Shown here: one piece after another, positions 20,947-21,049 of the stretch
Numbering within the stretch: the first letter of the stretch is position 1
Layout: every line of letters begins with the position of its first letter
Source: an uncultured Collinsella sp.
GTDB taxonomy: Bacteria; Actinomycetota; Coriobacteriia; Coriobacteriales; Coriobacteriaceae
DNA: 21,049 nucleotides
Direction of reading: 5' to 3'
NCBI GenBank assembly: GCA_900752545.1
Contig: CAADVS010000010.1
Span: forward strand, 1 to 21,049
Notes under the pieces: generated by a model
Told to the model about the DNA's origin: nothing
The model's database searches: none
The model's input: the letters and a program-made list of their open reading frames with translations, nothing else
Program-made: the position numbers and the translations under genes

Positions 20947-20988
20947 CAACTAGTTACGCGGTTTGGTAAAACCGCGTAACCCAACTAG
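20947..20988. repeat. hairpin P4 flanked by 7-bp direct repeats, at the end of the right-edge gene
   Basis: GTTACGCGGTTT (20953-20964) and AAACCGCGTAAC (20969-20980) form a perfect 12-bp stem with loop GGTA. CAACTAG occurs on both sides (20947-20953 and 20982-20988), like a target duplication. It directly follows the stop codon of the minus-strand gene but has no U-run. Confidence 0.65.
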
Positions 20989-21049
20989 AAACGGTTGCCG
21001 CGGAAGCCGCCGCCGTTGCGGCCGCCACGATCGCCACCGCGACCGCCAC
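20985..21049 (-). CDS. C-terminal RGG-rich tail of a gene continuing beyond the right edge
   Basis: Only the last 20 or so codons are present. Minus-strand translation gives GGRGGDRGGRNGGGFRGNRF followed by TAG (20985-20987). Arg/Gly-rich tails ending in Phe are typical of bacterial RNA-binding proteins, especially DEAD-box RNA helicases of the DeaD/CsdA type in actinobacteria, and some small RRM-type RNA-binding proteins. Which of these it is cannot be decided here. An RNA-binding role is a reasonable inference. Confidence 0.6.
   Translation of the reverse strand, partial: GGRGGDRGGRNGGGFRGNRF

Noticed and set aside
1..21049. tRNA or rRNA genes
   Set aside because: No cloverleaf-like segment or conserved rRNA stretch was recognised on either strand by eye; a covariance search was not possible.

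Overview
The window reads as a chromosomal segment of a strictly fermentative, high-GC anaerobic actinobacterium of the class Coriobacteriia (Collinsella or a close relative). Reasons: GC-rich coding with GAG/GAC/CTG/AAG bias, an actinobacterial Ski2-like helicase with a DUF3516-type tail, a reverse-type rubrerythrin, a PTS with BglG antitermination, an iron-type alcohol dehydrogenase, PdxR-pdxST, and short palindromic repeats between genes. The genus is an inference from protein flavour, not a database match.

Layout. 1-291: 5' part of an XRE-type regulator (minus). 559-2390: two plus-strand methyltransferases, a Trm9-like orphan and TrmB. 2456-2578: first copy of a 123-bp terminal-inverted-repeat element. 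2700-5381: Ski2-like helicase, closed by a strong bidirectional terminator shared with the convergent DUF2130 gene (5460-7217, minus). 7276-10826 (minus): sugar module in the order bglG-type antiterminator, RAT/terminator leader, PTS EIIBC, terminator, ChbG/YdjC deacetylase, terminator. 10900-12356 (minus): calcineurin-type phosphoesterase, a 59-aa charged protein, a HIRAN-domain protein and a 27-aa membrane peptide. 12462-15071 (minus): aldehyde dehydrogenase and iron alcohol dehydrogenase as a two-gene operon. 15328-15888 (plus): rubrerythrin. 16020-17562: second and third copies of the 123-bp element, bracketing an AbiEi-like/DUF559-like nuclease-type gene. 17555-20635: MocR-type PdxR divergent from pdxS-pdxT, a pyridoxal-phosphate synthesis locus with its regulator. 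20657-20988: a cluster of four palindromes, then the glycine/arginine-rich end of a gene running off the right edge (minus).

How the genes work together. BglG should bind the RAT in the EIIBC leader and block an overlapping terminator when the sugar is present; ChbG may trim an acetylated disaccharide. The aldehyde and alcohol dehydrogenases interconvert aldehydes with acids and alcohols for redox balance, and the rubrerythrin removes peroxide. PdxR probably activates pdxST and perhaps represses itself from two direct repeats in the shared promoter region.

Most unusual part. Three equal-length (123 bp), same-orientation copies of a hairpin element have ends that place a stop codon in all three incoming frames. 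Two chromosomal genes actually take their stop codon from it, and a nuclease-like gene lies between two copies. No transposase, CRISPR array, tRNA or rRNA gene was seen.
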